A DNA stretch of 64,000 nucleotides. Origin: Robiginitalea sp. SC105 (GTDB taxonomy: Bacteria > Bacteroidota > Bacteroidia > Flavobacteriales > Flavobacteriaceae). The stretch is from assembly GCF_014243345.1 (NCBI RefSeq), contig NZ_JACLZF010000002.1, forward strand, positions 1,178,001-1,242,000, read 5' to 3'. The position numbers were made by a program, and so were the translations under genes. Positions within the stretch are counted from its first letter, which is position 1, and each line of letters starts with the position of its first letter. Shown here in pieces: positions 8,550 through 17,485 of the stretch. Below the pieces are notes generated by a model. The model saw only the letters and a program-made list of their open reading frames with translations. It ran no database searches and was not told the DNA's origin.

Positions 8550-9197
8550 ATGAATTTACACCCGGCAACAATCATCCTGATCGCCGCAAATATCCTGATC
8601 AGTATCAAAGGGTTCAACGACCTCCAGTTTTTCGACCGGTATAAGTTCAACATCAGTGCCATCCGCGCTGGCCAACGGGAACGAACCATCACCTCGGGCT
8701 TTTTGCACGTGGATGTGGGCCACCTGTTCGTAAACATGTTCACCCTGTATTTTTTCGCAGACGTGGTCATCGACTGGTTCGGCCCTTCCCGCTTCCTGAT
8801 CACCTACCTGGTCAGTCTGCTGGCCGGTAGCCTGCTGGCCATGTATTTCCACCGGAACGAGCCCTTCTACAGTGCGGTAGGAGCCAGCGGGGCGGTTACC
8901 GGGGTCCTGTACGCGGCCATCCTCCTGGAGCCGGAAATGCGGCTGGCCCTGATGTTCATCCCCATACCCCTTCCCGCCTATATTCTGGGAATCGGCTATT
9001 TGCTTTATTCCATTTATGGCATGAAAAGCCGGTTGGGAAATATCGGGCATACTGCCCACTTCGGGGGTGCAGTCGGGGGCTACCTGATTACCTTAATCTT
9101 TAAGCCCGAAATCATTGCGAGCCATCCCACCATGGTGATTTTGCTTGCCCTGCCGATTGTACTCCTCTTTATCCTGCAGAAAATGGGGAAGCTATAA
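8550..9197 (+). CDS. Rhomboid-family intramembrane serine protease
   Basis: The 215-residue protein has six predicted transmembrane helices. The active-site serine is in VGASGAVTG (S113) and the histidine in GHTAHFGGAVGG (H170), giving the Ser-His dyad. The conserved HLFVNMF motif (H58, N62) of the second helix is also present, so the enzyme looks active. Rhomboids cleave single-pass membrane proteins within the membrane; the substrate here is unknown. It shares a bidirectional promoter with an acyltransferase gene. Length matches the minimal six-helix class without extra domains. Confidence 0.92.
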   Translation: MNLHPATIILIAANILISIKGFNDLQFFDRYKFNISAIRAGQRERTITSGFLHVDVGHLFVNMFTLYFFADVVIDWFGPSRFLITYLVSLLAGSLLAMYFHRNEPFYSAVGASGAVTGVLYAAILLEPEMRLALMFIPIPLPAYILGIGYLLYSIYGMKSRLGNIGHTAHFGGAVGGYLITLIFKPEIIASHPTMVILLALPIVLLFILQKMGKL

Positions 9198-9258
9198 TAC
9201 CGTGGTCCCGGGCATCGCCGATTTGGGACAGGTAACCATTTGCCCCGTTTGATTCCGG

Positions 9259-10368
9259 TCAGGGAAGGAGTTCGGCGATTTTTTCTTCGAGCTCGTCTCC
9301 ACGCAGGTTCTTGGCGACAATCACGCCATTTTCGTCTAGGATAAAACTGGCGGGAATGGCGCTTACATTGTAGAGCTCCGCGATTTCGTCAAAGTACCGC
9401 ACATTGGAAACGTGCTGCCAGTCCAAACCATCCGCGACAATAGCCTGCTTCCAGTCATCTGCGTTGCGGTCCAGGGAAACCCCGAGCACCTTGAAGCCCT
9501 TATCCTTATACTTCTTGTAAACCTGTACGATGTTCGGGTTTTCGGCCCGGCAGGGACGGCACCATGCGGCCCAGAAATCCACCAGGGTTACCTTGCCAAG
9601 GGCATTGCTCAGTGCGAGTTCTTCTCCTTCAGGGGTAGGGGCACTGAAGGCAGGCGCCTTGGCCCCTATGGCCGTGCGCCTTGCGGCTTCCAGCCTGTCC
9701 GCGATACCCGATCCGTGGGTGGTCGCCTTGATGCCATCCGTCAGAGCAGCATACAATTCCTCTACCTCTGCCACTGGAACCGAGTTGCTTTGCAGCATCC
9801 GGTTGATTATCAGGGCCGAAATCAGGGCATCCGGGTTTTCACGGACAAATGTCTTTTCGTATTCGGTCATGCTCTCCAGCAGCTCAAAATATTCATCCCG
9901 GAGGGAGGCCATCATGGCAGAATCCTGCTCCATCACGGCCTTACGCATGTCTTCGTTCATGGAGAGCCGCTGGGCCGATTTCTCCCGTGCCCCTTCAATA
10001 TATTCCGCATAGGCCTCATTCTGGGGTGTCCCACTCAGGTCCGCAGCCTGGAGGCTGTCCTTGTGCGCGCTGATTTCAATTTCCCCGTTCTCCAGGATGA
10101 GCGGAATGCCTCCGCGGGCCCCTTCCACGAAGAGGTAATAGAGTTCGGGTTGTCCAGCCGTCCCTGTAAAGGTGAAGCGGCCGGCCTCGAGGGAAGCCGT
10201 ATCCACATCCACAGGCTGCATATTTTCGTCACTCCTTCTCAGGATGACCTTGGTGCCGTCGGCCAGGTCCCCGTCCAGGGACCCTGAGATCTCGAAACCA
10301 CCGGAAGCTCCGGAATTACAAGCCATGGCGATCAGACAGGCTATGAGGGTCAAAAAGGCGTTCTTCAT
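9259..10368 (-). CDS. Lipoprotein with DUF4369-like and TlpA thioredoxin domains
   Basis: The N terminus is a lipoprotein signal (LIACLIAMAC, Cys17). Residues about 25-115 resemble the DUF4369 beta domain common in Bacteroidetes thiol proteins, followed by a charged helical linker (about 120-230) and an AhpC/TSA-type thioredoxin domain (about 235-369) with the redox motif WCRPC (C270, C273) and cis-proline context SAIPASF. It probably reduces or isomerises disulfides on the periplasmic face of a membrane. A TACCTTTG -7 box (10395-10388) lies 20 bp upstream. The physiological partner is unknown. Confidence 0.9.
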   Translation of the reverse strand: MKNAFLTLIACLIAMACNSGASGGFEISGSLDGDLADGTKVILRRSDENMQPVDVDTASLEAGRFTFTGTAGQPELYYLFVEGARGGIPLILENGEIEISAHKDSLQAADLSGTPQNEAYAEYIEGAREKSAQRLSMNEDMRKAVMEQDSAMMASLRDEYFELLESMTEYEKTFVRENPDALISALIINRMLQSNSVPVAEVEELYAALTDGIKATTHGSGIADRLEAARRTAIGAKAPAFSAPTPEGEELALSNALGKVTLVDFWAAWCRPCRAENPNIVQVYKKYKDKGFKVLGVSLDRNADDWKQAIVADGLDWQHVSNVRYFDEIAELYNVSAIPASFILDENGVIVAKNLRGDELEEKIAELLP

Positions 10369-10387
10369 TTCATAAAAAATTGAGGAT

Positions 10388-10395
10388 CAAAGGTA
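10388..10395 (-). promoter_or_regulatory. -7 box of the TlpA-like lipoprotein gene
   Basis: TACCTTTG on the minus strand, 20 bp upstream of the ATG at 10368, matches the Bacteroidetes TAnnTTTG consensus. No good TTG -33 element was seen. Confidence 0.5.
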
Positions 10396-10410
10396 GGCAG
10401 ACAGGGAAAA

Positions 10411-10446
10411 TTAAAAAAGCCCTTAACAAAAGCTTATGTCAAGGGC
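10411..10446 (-). terminator. Rho-independent terminator of the outer-membrane protein gene
   Basis: On the minus strand GCCCTTGAC (10446-10438) pairs with GTTAAGGGC (10427-10419), one mismatch and a 10-nt loop, followed by TTTTTTAATTTT. It lies 26 bp after the stop of the 10472-10966 gene. Confidence 0.8.
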
Positions 10447-10471
10447 ATTGATTATATCGGGGTGGCTCGCG

Positions 10472-10966
10472 TCAGAATTGATAGCGGATACCCAGGGCAA
10501 TATCAAAATCAAAATTGTCCGAGAAACCGTCATAGCCTACCAACCCGAGCTCCGGCCGGAAATCCAGGGACAACAGCAACGGGATATCAAAATTGTATTC
10601 AATCCCGATGTCGCCGGCAGCAAATACGAACAGGCCGCCATCATTGTCCACGTCAAAATCGCGGTCGAAGTCGACACTCCCGAGGCCGCCACCTACTCCG
10701 TAATACCAATTGAAATTACCGTCGAGGATGCGCACCCACTGGTACACACCGGTTAGTTTGAAGGCATCAAAGTTCCTGTTATCCCGCCAGCCCAGGTCAA
10801 CCTCCACCCGGTTGGAACGGGCGATGGATTTCTGGTAGGAGATTTCCGCTCCGAAACCGTCACTATCCCCAAGGCGCAGTCCGAGCGCGTGATCGGAGAT
10901 GTTCTGGGCACTCAGGCCCGCGGTGGCCAGCAGGCAAAAAATTGTTAGAATTCGTAAGACATTCAT
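10472..10966 (-). CDS. Small outer-membrane beta-barrel-like protein
   Basis: A signal peptide with cleavage after LSAQ (about residue 20) is followed by alternating beta strands rich in G, D and aromatic residues. These form a probable eight-stranded barrel that ends in the typical outer-membrane terminal motif LGIRYQF with a C-terminal Phe. No catalytic motif is seen, so I call it only an outer-membrane barrel protein of unknown function, similar in build to other short flavobacterial porin-like proteins. It has its own -7 box (TATTTTTG, 10997-10990) and its own terminator, so it is a single-gene unit. Confidence 0.8.
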   Translation of the reverse strand: MNVLRILTIFCLLATAGLSAQNISDHALGLRLGDSDGFGAEISYQKSIARSNRVEVDLGWRDNRNFDAFKLTGVYQWVRILDGNFNWYYGVGGGLGSVDFDRDFDVDNDGGLFVFAAGDIGIEYNFDIPLLLSLDFRPELGLVGYDGFSDNFDFDIALGIRYQF

Positions 10967-10989
10967 AAAATTCAGTTTTAATTTGGTTC

Positions 10990-10997
10990 CAAAAATA
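10990..10997 (-). promoter_or_regulatory. -7 box of the small outer-membrane protein gene
   Basis: TATTTTTG on the minus strand, 24 bp upstream of the ATG at 10966, matches TAnnTTTG. Confidence 0.5.
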
Positions 10998-11049
10998 GGC
11001 CAACAAAAATGGCCTTCCGTTAAGATTAACTTAATTTAGGCTCCAAAAA

Positions 11050-13971
11050 TTGCCCCGATTGGATAATTCTGAACTCGATCAACTCGCAGCTACCCTGGAA
11101 GGCACCCTCCACAGGGACCGGCTGCATCAGGCCCTGTATGCCACCGACGCCTCCGTATACCGGATCAGGCCAATGGCAGTGGCCTTTCCGAAAGGCAAGG
11201 ACGATATCGTCAGGCTTATCCATTTTGCCTCTGCCTATGGAATCGGGCTGATACCCAGAACAGCCGGGACTTCCCTTGCCGGCCAGTGTGTGGGACCTGG
11301 AATTGTCGTGGATGTGTCCCGACACATGACAGCAATAGGCACCCTGGATACGGAAAGGCGCACGATACAGGTGCAACCTGGGGTGGTGCGGGACGAATTG
11401 AACGAATTCCTCAAACCCCATGGGCTGTTCTTTGGGCCAAACACCTCAACTTCAAACCGCTGCATGATCGGGGGCATGGTCGGCAACAATTCCAGCGGCA
11501 CCACTTCGATCCAATATGGCGTAACCCGCGATAAGGTGGCATCCATGAACGTGATTTTGTCCGATGGCAGCGAGATGCAGATTACCTCCCTGGACCAGGA
11601 GGGATTTATGGCGAAAACCCGGGGAAATGACCTTGAAGCTTCAATTTATAAGGTAATACATAATGAATTATCAAGCAAGGAAGTACAAGATGAAATAAGA
11701 CGTGAATTTCCTCATCCGGACATCCACCGGCGCAATACGGGGTATGCGGTGGATTCGTTGCTGGAAGGCCCAATATTTGGCCATGAGGAAGGGGATTTCA
11801 ACCTGGCGCGCCTGCTTTGCGGCAGCGAGGGCACCCTGGCTTTTACCACGGAGGTCACCCTCCGGCTGGATCCGTTGCCCCCTGCGGAATCGGCGATGAT
11901 CGTGCCCCACTACAAAAACCTGGAAGACTGCCTGTCGGACGTGGTGCCCGCCATGTCCCACCAACTGTATCTCTGCGAGATGATGGACAAGGTCATCCTG
12001 GATTGTACCCGGAACAACCGGGAGCAAAGTGAAAACCGCTTTTTTGTCTCGGGCGACCCGGCGGCCCTGCTGATGCTGGAGGTCCGGGCGGCAGATCCGG
12101 AATCCCTGGAACTTAGCATCCGGGAGGTGCAGGACACGCTGGCTGGTTCGGGACGGGCCTATGCAGCCCCCGTCCTCCGCGGGGACGATACCCGGAAGGC
12201 CATCGAACTCCGGAAAGCGGGGTTGGGCCTCCTGGGCAATATGGTAGGGGACAAGAAGGCCGTGGCCTGCATCGAAGATACGGCCGTGGCCCTGCCGGAC
12301 CTGAAGGACTTCATAGGTGAATTCACCCGGATCATGGACCATTTCGGACAACAGGCGGTCTATTACGCCCATGCCGGGGCCGGGGAACTGCACCTCCGCC
12401 CCATACTGGATTTGAAAAAATCAGGTGACGTGGCCTTGTTCCGGCAAATCACCACCGAAGTCGCCCGGCTGACCAAAAAATACCGGGGGTCCTTCAGCGG
12501 GGAACACGGGGACGGCATCGTCAGGGCGGAATTTATCCCGATGATGATCGGGGAGGCCAATTACGAGCTGCTGCGCAGGATCAAGGCGGCCTTTGACCCG
12601 AAGGGCATATTCAACCCCGGGAAGATTGTCGATGCCTTCCCCATGGACAAAGCGTTGCGCTATGAGCCAGACCGAAAGGAACCCAGCCCAGATACCCTCC
12701 TGGATTTCTCCGACAGCATGGGGATCCTCCGGGCAGCCGAAAAATGCAACGGCAGCGGGGACTGCCGTAAATCCCATACGATGCCCGGTGCCATGTGCCC
12801 CAGCTATCAGGCAACGCGCAGGGAACAGGACACCACCAGGGGCCGGGCAAATACCCTGAGGGAAATGCTCACGAAAGGCGAAGGCAGTGAACCCTTTAAC
12901 CACCCGGAGCTGAAAGAAGTCTTTGACCTGTGCCTGAGTTGCAAGGCCTGTGCCAGGGAATGCCCGAGCAATGTGGATGTAGCAACGCTGAAGGCGGAGT
13001 TCAGTTATCAGTACCAAAAGGCCAACGGGTTTTCCCTGCGCAACCGGCTCTTTGCCTTCAATACGCGTATTAACGCTTTCAACAGCCGGATAGCCTGGCT
13101 CGCCAATGCCCTTACGGGGCGGAACGCTGCCGGGGCGGTTTTAAAACGGCTGATGGGTATTGCCCGCCAACGGAGCCTGCCGGTTGTTTCCAGGGTCAAT
13201 TTCGATGCCCGCCTCCGGGAGCTTAATGAAAACTACCAGCCGGGAGGCCGGGAAGTTGCTCTCTACATAGACGAATTTACCCGCTACCTGGATACCGGGC
13301 AGGGGTTGGACGCCCTGGAATTGCTGACGCGCCTGGGATACCGCGTGGAGCTGTTTTACGCGGAGAGCGGTCGGACATTTATTTCCAAAGGCTTCCTGGA
13401 GCAGGCCCGGAGCCTGGCGCGCCGCAATTGCGGGCCCCTGGGCGTACTTGCAGAGCGGGGGGTTCCGGTCCTGGGGCTGGAGCCGTCTGCCGTACTGACC
13501 TTCCGGGATGAATACAAGCGCTTCGGGCTCCCGGCAGAAACTGCCGGAAAAATTGCCAAAAATGCCTTCCTGATCGAGGAATTCCTGGCGGCCGAAGCCC
13601 GGCTAGGGAATATCCGGGCCGACCAGTTTTCCGATGCCCCCCGGGAGATTAAAATCCACAACCACTGTTACCAGAAAGCCCTGTCCGACCAGAAGGTCAC
13701 CTTTGACCTCCTGAACCTCCCGGCGAATTACCGGGTTTCGATCATCCCATCGGGTTGTTGCGGGATGGCGGGTTCCTTCGGATACGAAAAGGAGCACTAC
13801 CTCGTGAGCATGCAGGTGGGTGAATTGCGTCTGTTCCCTTCCATCCGGAAAGCCCCCGAATCGACGGTGATATCGGCCAACGGGACCAGTTGCAGGCACC
13901 AGATTTATGACGGGACGGGCCGTAAGGCGCTGCACCCGGTCACCATCCTGCGGGAAGCGCTAATAGTCTGA
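11050..13971 (+). CDS. FAD-linked oxidase fused to Fe-S oxidoreductase (YdiJ/D-2-hydroxyacid dehydrogenase type)
   Basis: The 973-residue protein combines an N-terminal FAD-binding PCMH domain (about 40-270, with PRTAGTSLAGQ), a FAD-oxidase C-terminal domain (about 280-540, ending HGDGIVRAEFIP), two cysteine clusters for [4Fe-4S] centres (from CNGSGDCRK near 566 and CLSCKACARECP near 628) and CCG-type heterodisulfide-reductase-like cysteines (HNHCYQKA near 871, SGCCGMAG near 902). This matches YdiJ-like D-2-hydroxyglutarate or D-lactate dehydrogenases that feed electrons to the respiratory chain. No ATG fits; the TTG at 11050 is the best start. An AT-rich, rare-codon patch lies at about 11640-11708. 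The end overlaps the convergent LpxH-like gene by 12 bp. Confidence 0.9.
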   Translation: MPRLDNSELDQLAATLEGTLHRDRLHQALYATDASVYRIRPMAVAFPKGKDDIVRLIHFASAYGIGLIPRTAGTSLAGQCVGPGIVVDVSRHMTAIGTLDTERRTIQVQPGVVRDELNEFLKPHGLFFGPNTSTSNRCMIGGMVGNNSSGTTSIQYGVTRDKVASMNVILSDGSEMQITSLDQEGFMAKTRGNDLEASIYKVIHNELSSKEVQDEIRREFPHPDIHRRNTGYAVDSLLEGPIFGHEEGDFNLARLLCGSEGTLAFTTEVTLRLDPLPPAESAMIVPHYKNLEDCLSDVVPAMSHQLYLCEMMDKVILDCTRNNREQSENRFFVSGDPAALLMLEVRAADPESLELSIREVQDTLAGSGRAYAAPVLRGDDTRKAIELRKAGLGLLGNMVGDKKAVACIEDTAVALPDLKDFIGEFTRIMDHFGQQAVYYAHAGAGELHLRPILDLKKSGDVALFRQITTEVARLTKKYRGSFSGEHGDGIVRAEFIPMMIGEANYELLRRIKAAFDPKGIFNPGKIVDAFPMDKALRYEPDRKEPSPDTLLDFSDSMGILRAAEKCNGSGDCRKSHTMPGAMCPSYQATRREQDTTRGRANTLREMLTKGEGSEPFNHPELKEVFDLCLSCKACARECPSNVDVATLKAEFSYQYQKANGFSLRNRLFAFNTRINAFNSRIAWLANALTGRNAAGAVLKRLMGIARQRSLPVVSRVNFDARLRELNENYQPGGREVALYIDEFTRYLDTGQGLDALELLTRLGYRVELFYAESGRTFISKGFLEQARSLARRNCGPLGVLAERGVPVLGLEPSAVLTFRDEYKRFGLPAETAGKIAKNAFLIEEFLAAEARLGNIRADQFSDAPREIKIHNHCYQKALSDQKVTFDLLNLPANYRVSIIPSGCCGMAGSFGYEKEHYLVSMQVGELRLFPSIRKAPESTVISANGTSCRHQIYDGTGRKALHPVTILREALIV

Positions 13972-14823
13972 CCCGTCCGGGGCTTTTTCGTCCTTTTGGT
14001 GTGTAGAAATGCCAATAATACTGGCTATCAGTTGATTCATGTCCATGCCCTTGAGCTCTTCGTCGGCGTAGAAAGGCGCCAGCTTATCCTCGGAGTACCT
14101 GTAGAGTTTCCAGCGTTTGAAGGCGTATTCCAGGGCGGTCAGGTTATCGGTCCAGTCCCCGGAATTCAGGTACAGGCAATTTCCCTGCGGCGTCTCCTTC
14201 CACGCCTTCTTGGGATGGTGGATGTGACCGCAGACCACGGTGTCATACCTCTTGTTTAACGCCATTTCCACAACGGTTTGTTCGAATTTTTCCAGGTACT
14301 CCCGGGCAGCCCTCCCCTTGATGGTTTTGCGGGCCGCTGAATAGGGTTCCCGACCCGCCAGCCGACGCAGCCGGTTGACTGCCTTGTTGCCGAATAACAA
14401 CCCGCGGTACCCCGGGCTTCCCAGGCGTGCGATCCATTTGGTACTGCCCCCGGCCAGGTCACAGACATCCCCGTGGAAAAACCAGGTTTTGCGACCGTCC
14501 AGGGTCAGCAACAACCGGTCCAGGACCTGCAGGTTCCCCAGTGCCGATCCCGTGAATTTGCGAAACCCCTGATCCCGGTTGCCGGTCAGGTAATATACCA
14601 GGGTCCCCCCGGCGGCGAGGCCCAGGATCTTTTTAAGCACCTTGAAATGGGAGGGGGGGAAGTACGCCTTGTCAAACCGGTCGAAGTCAAAAAGGTCCCC
14701 GTTCAGGACAAGGACCTCGGGCCGGATACTGCTCAGGTAGGCCAGCAGGGCGTCTGCCTGGCATTCCCGTGCACCCAGGTGGATATCCGAAAGGACAACA
14801 ACACGTGGTTTACGCTTTTTCAA
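13960..14823 (-). CDS. UDP-2,3-diacylglucosamine pyrophosphatase-like metallophosphoesterase (LpxH type)
   Basis: All calcineurin-like metal motifs are present: LSDIHLG, LNGDLFD, LTGNRD, FFHGDVCD and CGHIHHP. With the KKRKPRVVVLSDIHLG start this matches the LpxH-like family that hydrolyses UDP-2,3-diacylglucosamine in lipid A synthesis; the assignment of Bacteroidetes members to this reaction is by family. The frame is open to an ATG at 14889, but a TAATTTTG -7 box at 14852-14845 lies inside that extension. I therefore choose the TTG at 14823, which gives MKKRKPRVVVLSD and 287 residues. The last 12 bp overlap the convergent dehydrogenase. Confidence 0.85.
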   Translation of the reverse strand: MKKRKPRVVVLSDIHLGARECQADALLAYLSSIRPEVLVLNGDLFDFDRFDKAYFPPSHFKVLKKILGLAAGGTLVYYLTGNRDQGFRKFTGSALGNLQVLDRLLLTLDGRKTWFFHGDVCDLAGGSTKWIARLGSPGYRGLLFGNKAVNRLRRLAGREPYSAARKTIKGRAAREYLEKFEQTVVEMALNKRYDTVVCGHIHHPKKAWKETPQGNCLYLNSGDWTDNLTALEYAFKRWKLYRYSEDKLAPFYADEELKGMDMNQLIASIIGISTHQKDEKAPDGSDY

Positions 14824-14844
14824 TGGAAAGGAAATATTTGAGGA

Positions 14845-14852
14845 CAAAATTA
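14845..14852 (-). promoter_or_regulatory. -7 box of the LpxH-like gene
   Basis: TAATTTTG on the minus strand, 22 bp upstream of the TTG start at 14823. Its position inside the longer open frame argues against the ATG at 14889. Confidence 0.5.
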
Positions 14853-14965
14853 TCACGCCCGGTATATAAAGTGGCGCCGGCGAGGTCAATTCTTCAAGTC
14901 GTTAATGTTAAGATTCGGTAAGGGGAGCTGTCCGGTATGTTAAGCGAGTATTATACCACCAACCT

Positions 14966-14996
14966 TGGTTGGCATGCAGTTAAAAAGTAACTTTGG
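14966..14996 (+). promoter_or_regulatory. Promoter of aroC
   Basis: TTG at 14966-14968, 20 bp spacer, TAACTTTG at 14989-14996; the ATG follows 31 bp further on. This is one of the best consensus promoters in the window. Confidence 0.7.
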
Positions 14997-15026
14997 GTTT
15001 TTATTTCTGGTGCAAATCAACAAACG

Positions 15027-16091
15027 ATGGCAGGAAACAGTTTTGGCACGGTATTCAGACTGACAACCTTCGGGGAATCGCACGGCAGAGGGCTCGGGGG
15101 AGTCATCGACGGTTGCCCCGCCGGCCTGGAGCTGGACCTGGAGGCTATCCAGCGTGACCTGGACCGGCGGAAGCCCGGGCAATCCGCCATTGTCACCCAA
15201 CGGAAGGAATCCGACCAGGTGACCTTTTATTCCGGGATCTTTGAAGGATTCACCACGGGGACGCCCATCGGGTTCCTCATCCCCAATGCCAACCAGAAAT
15301 CCGGGGATTACAGCCATATCGCCGACTCCTACCGTCCTTCCCATGCGGATTACACCTATGACCAGAAATACGGGTCCCGGGATTACCGGGGCGGGGGACG
15401 CAGTTCGGCAAGGGAAACGGTCTGCCGGGTGGTGGCAGGCGCAATTGCCAAACAGCTGCTCGGAAACGTCAGCATCCAGGCCTATGTCTCCCAGGTGGGA
15501 AGCCTGGTCCTGGAAACCCCTTACCAGGAGCTCGACCTGGAAAAGTCAGAGCAAAACCCGGTCCGGTGCCCGGACCCGGACATGGCTCAGAAAATGGAGG
15601 CGCATATCCGGGAAGTCCGTAAGACCGGGGATACCATCGGCGGCGTGATAAGCTGCGTGATCCGTGGCGTACCGGCCGGATGGGGGGAACCCGTCTTTGA
15701 CAAGCTGCACGCCTGCCTGGGCAGCGCCATGCTGTCCATCAATGCGGTCAAGGGCTTTGAGTACGGCAGTGGTTTCGAAGGGGTGAAGATGCGCGGCAGT
15801 GAACACAACGACGCCTTCAACCCGGACGGCAGCACCAGGACCAACCACAGCGGGGGGGTGCAGGGGGGCATCAGCAACGGGATGGATATCTATTTCCGGG
15901 TAGCCTTCAAGCCTGTAGCCACCCTGTTGCAATCCTATGAAACCATTGACAAGGAAGGGGAAGCGGTAACGGTCCAGGGCAAGGGGCGCCATGACCCTTG
16001 TGTGGTTCCCAGGGCAGTCCCGATCGTGGAGGCCATGGCAGCCCTGGTACTGGCCGATATGTCCCTGCTCTCTCGCCTGTCCCGAATCTGA
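15027..16091 (+). CDS. aroC: Chorismate synthase
   Basis: This is the last step of the shikimate pathway, converting EPSP to chorismate with reduced FMN. The 354-residue protein starts [20 protein letters not shown] (chorismate synthase signature 1) and has the [12 protein letters not shown] signature near 124-135 and the [13 protein letters not shown]-type motif (here [13 protein letters not shown], near 273). Length matches bacterial enzymes. It has a strong own promoter and is followed by the symporter-ATP-grasp operon 62 bp later, which has its own variant -7 box. Very strong call. Confidence 0.97.
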   Translation: MAGNSFGTVFRLTTFGESHGRGLGGVIDGCPAGLELDLEAIQRDLDRRKPGQSAIVTQRKESDQVTFYSGIFEGFTTGTPIGFLIPNANQKSGDYSHIADSYRPSHADYTYDQKYGSRDYRGGGRSSARETVCRVVAGAIAKQLLGNVSIQAYVSQVGSLVLETPYQELDLEKSEQNPVRCPDPDMAQKMEAHIREVRKTGDTIGGVISCVIRGVPAGWGEPVFDKLHACLGSAMLSINAVKGFEYGSGFEGVKMRGSEHNDAFNPDGSTRTNHSGGVQGGISNGMDIYFRVAFKPVATLLQSYETIDKEGEAVTVQGKGRHDPCVVPRAVPIVEAMAALVLADMSLLSRLSRI

Positions 16092-16099
16092 CGGCCTGT

Positions 16100-16131
16100 T
16101 TGTGGCGTTTCGCTCATAAATAGTATCTTCC
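16100..16131 (+). promoter_or_regulatory. Candidate promoter of the symporter-ATP-grasp-QEGLA operon
   Basis: TTG at 16100-16102, 21 bp, then TATCTTCC at 16124-16131, a variant of TAnnTTTG. The same TATCTTC variant precedes the genes starting at 44678 (minus) and 51164. Confidence 0.45.
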
Positions 16132-16153
16132 CGGCTCAAACCAATCGACATCT

Positions 16154-17485
16154 ATGAGGAAGCTCGAGCTGCACTGGCAAATCCTGATCGGGATGCTGCT
16201 GGGGATCGTTTTCGGATTTGCAATGACCATCCCGGATTGGGGGGCTGCATTCGTCCAGGACTGGATCAACCCCTTCGGCACCATTTTCGTCAAACTCCTG
16301 AAGCTGATCGCCATCCCCCTTATCCTGGCTTCGCTTGTCAAGGGGATCTCGGACCTAAAAGATATTTCCAGTTTCAAGAATATCGGGTTGCGCACCATTG
16401 GCATCTATATCATCACCACGATCATTGCCATCAGTATCGGGCTTATCCTGGTCAACATCCTGCAGCCGGGCAAAGGTATCTCCCAGGAAACCATCGCCCA
16501 ACTGGAACAGACCTATGCAAACGACGCCGGGGTAACCTCCAAGATTGAAGAAGCCAACCGGCAGCGCGAAAGCGGTCCGCTTCAATTCCTCGAAGACATG
16601 GTGCCCGACAATGCCTTCAATGCCCTGGGCGACAACTCCCTCATGCTGCAGGTGATCTTTTTTACGATTTTCCTGGGCATCAGCATGCTGCTTATCGGGG
16701 AGAAGGATTCCAAACCCCTCAAGAAATTTTTTGACTCCCTGAATGAGGTCGTCCTGAAAATGGTGGACCTGATCATGCTGACGGCCCCGGTTGCGGTCTT
16801 CGCCTTGTTGGCGAACGTCGTGGTAACCTCCGGGGACCCGGACCTGTTGCTGGCCCTGCTCAAATACGCCGGGGTAGTGGTGCTTGGCCTGGTGCTGATG
16901 ATCGTGTTCTACAGCCTGGTGGTGGCGACTTTCACCCGGTACAACCCCTGGACCTTCCTCAAGAAGATCAGCCCGGCCCAGTTGCTGGCATTTTCAACGA
17001 GCTCCAGCGCGGCCACCCTTCCGGTTACGATGGAACGGGTGGAGGAACACATCGGCGTGGATAAGGAAGTGTCCAGTTTTGTGTTGCCTGTGGGGGCCAC
17101 CATCAACATGGACGGTACCAGCCTGTACCAGGGCGTGGCCGCCGTATTCATTTCCCAGGCCCTTGGATTCGAACTGAGCCTTGCGGGGCAGCTGACCATT
17201 ATCCTGACCGCCCTGCTGGCCTCCATCGGTTCGGCCGCCGTTCCGGGGGCGGGCATGGTGATGCTGGTGATCGTGCTGGAATCCATCAATTTCCCGGCAG
17301 ATAAGCTGGCCATAGGGCTGGCCCTGATATTTGCGGTCGACCGGCCCCTGGACATGCTGCGGACGGTCGTGAACGTGACCGGCGATGCCACCGTGGCCAT
17401 GATGGTTGCCAAATCCGTCGGCAAACTGGGAAAGCCAAAGGTGAAGAACTGGGACGACCACCTGGACGAAGTAACGCCTAAATGA
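16154..17485 (+). CDS. Dicarboxylate/amino acid:cation symporter (DAACS family)
   Basis: The 443-residue protein has eight or more transmembrane helices and the two re-entrant loop motifs of the GltP/DctA family: the serine-rich STSSSAATLPVTMERV near 278-293 and the MDGTSLYQGVAAVFISQ motif near 320-335. It imports glutamate, aspartate or C4-dicarboxylates with Na+ or H+. Its stop overlaps the start of the ATP-grasp gene (ATGA), so the two are translationally coupled. That coupling suggests that the imported amino acid feeds the ligase or that breakdown products are recovered. Family certain; substrate inferred. Confidence 0.93.
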   Translation: MRKLELHWQILIGMLLGIVFGFAMTIPDWGAAFVQDWINPFGTIFVKLLKLIAIPLILASLVKGISDLKDISSFKNIGLRTIGIYIITTIIAISIGLILVNILQPGKGISQETIAQLEQTYANDAGVTSKIEEANRQRESGPLQFLEDMVPDNAFNALGDNSLMLQVIFFTIFLGISMLLIGEKDSKPLKKFFDSLNEVVLKMVDLIMLTAPVAVFALLANVVVTSGDPDLLLALLKYAGVVVLGLVLMIVFYSLVVATFTRYNPWTFLKKISPAQLLAFSTSSSAATLPVTMERVEEHIGVDKEVSSFVLPVGATINMDGTSLYQGVAAVFISQALGFELSLAGQLTIILTALLASIGSAAVPGAGMVMLVIVLESINFPADKLAIGLALIFAVDRPLDMLRTVVNVTGDATVAMMVAKSVGKLGKPKVKNWDDHLDEVTPK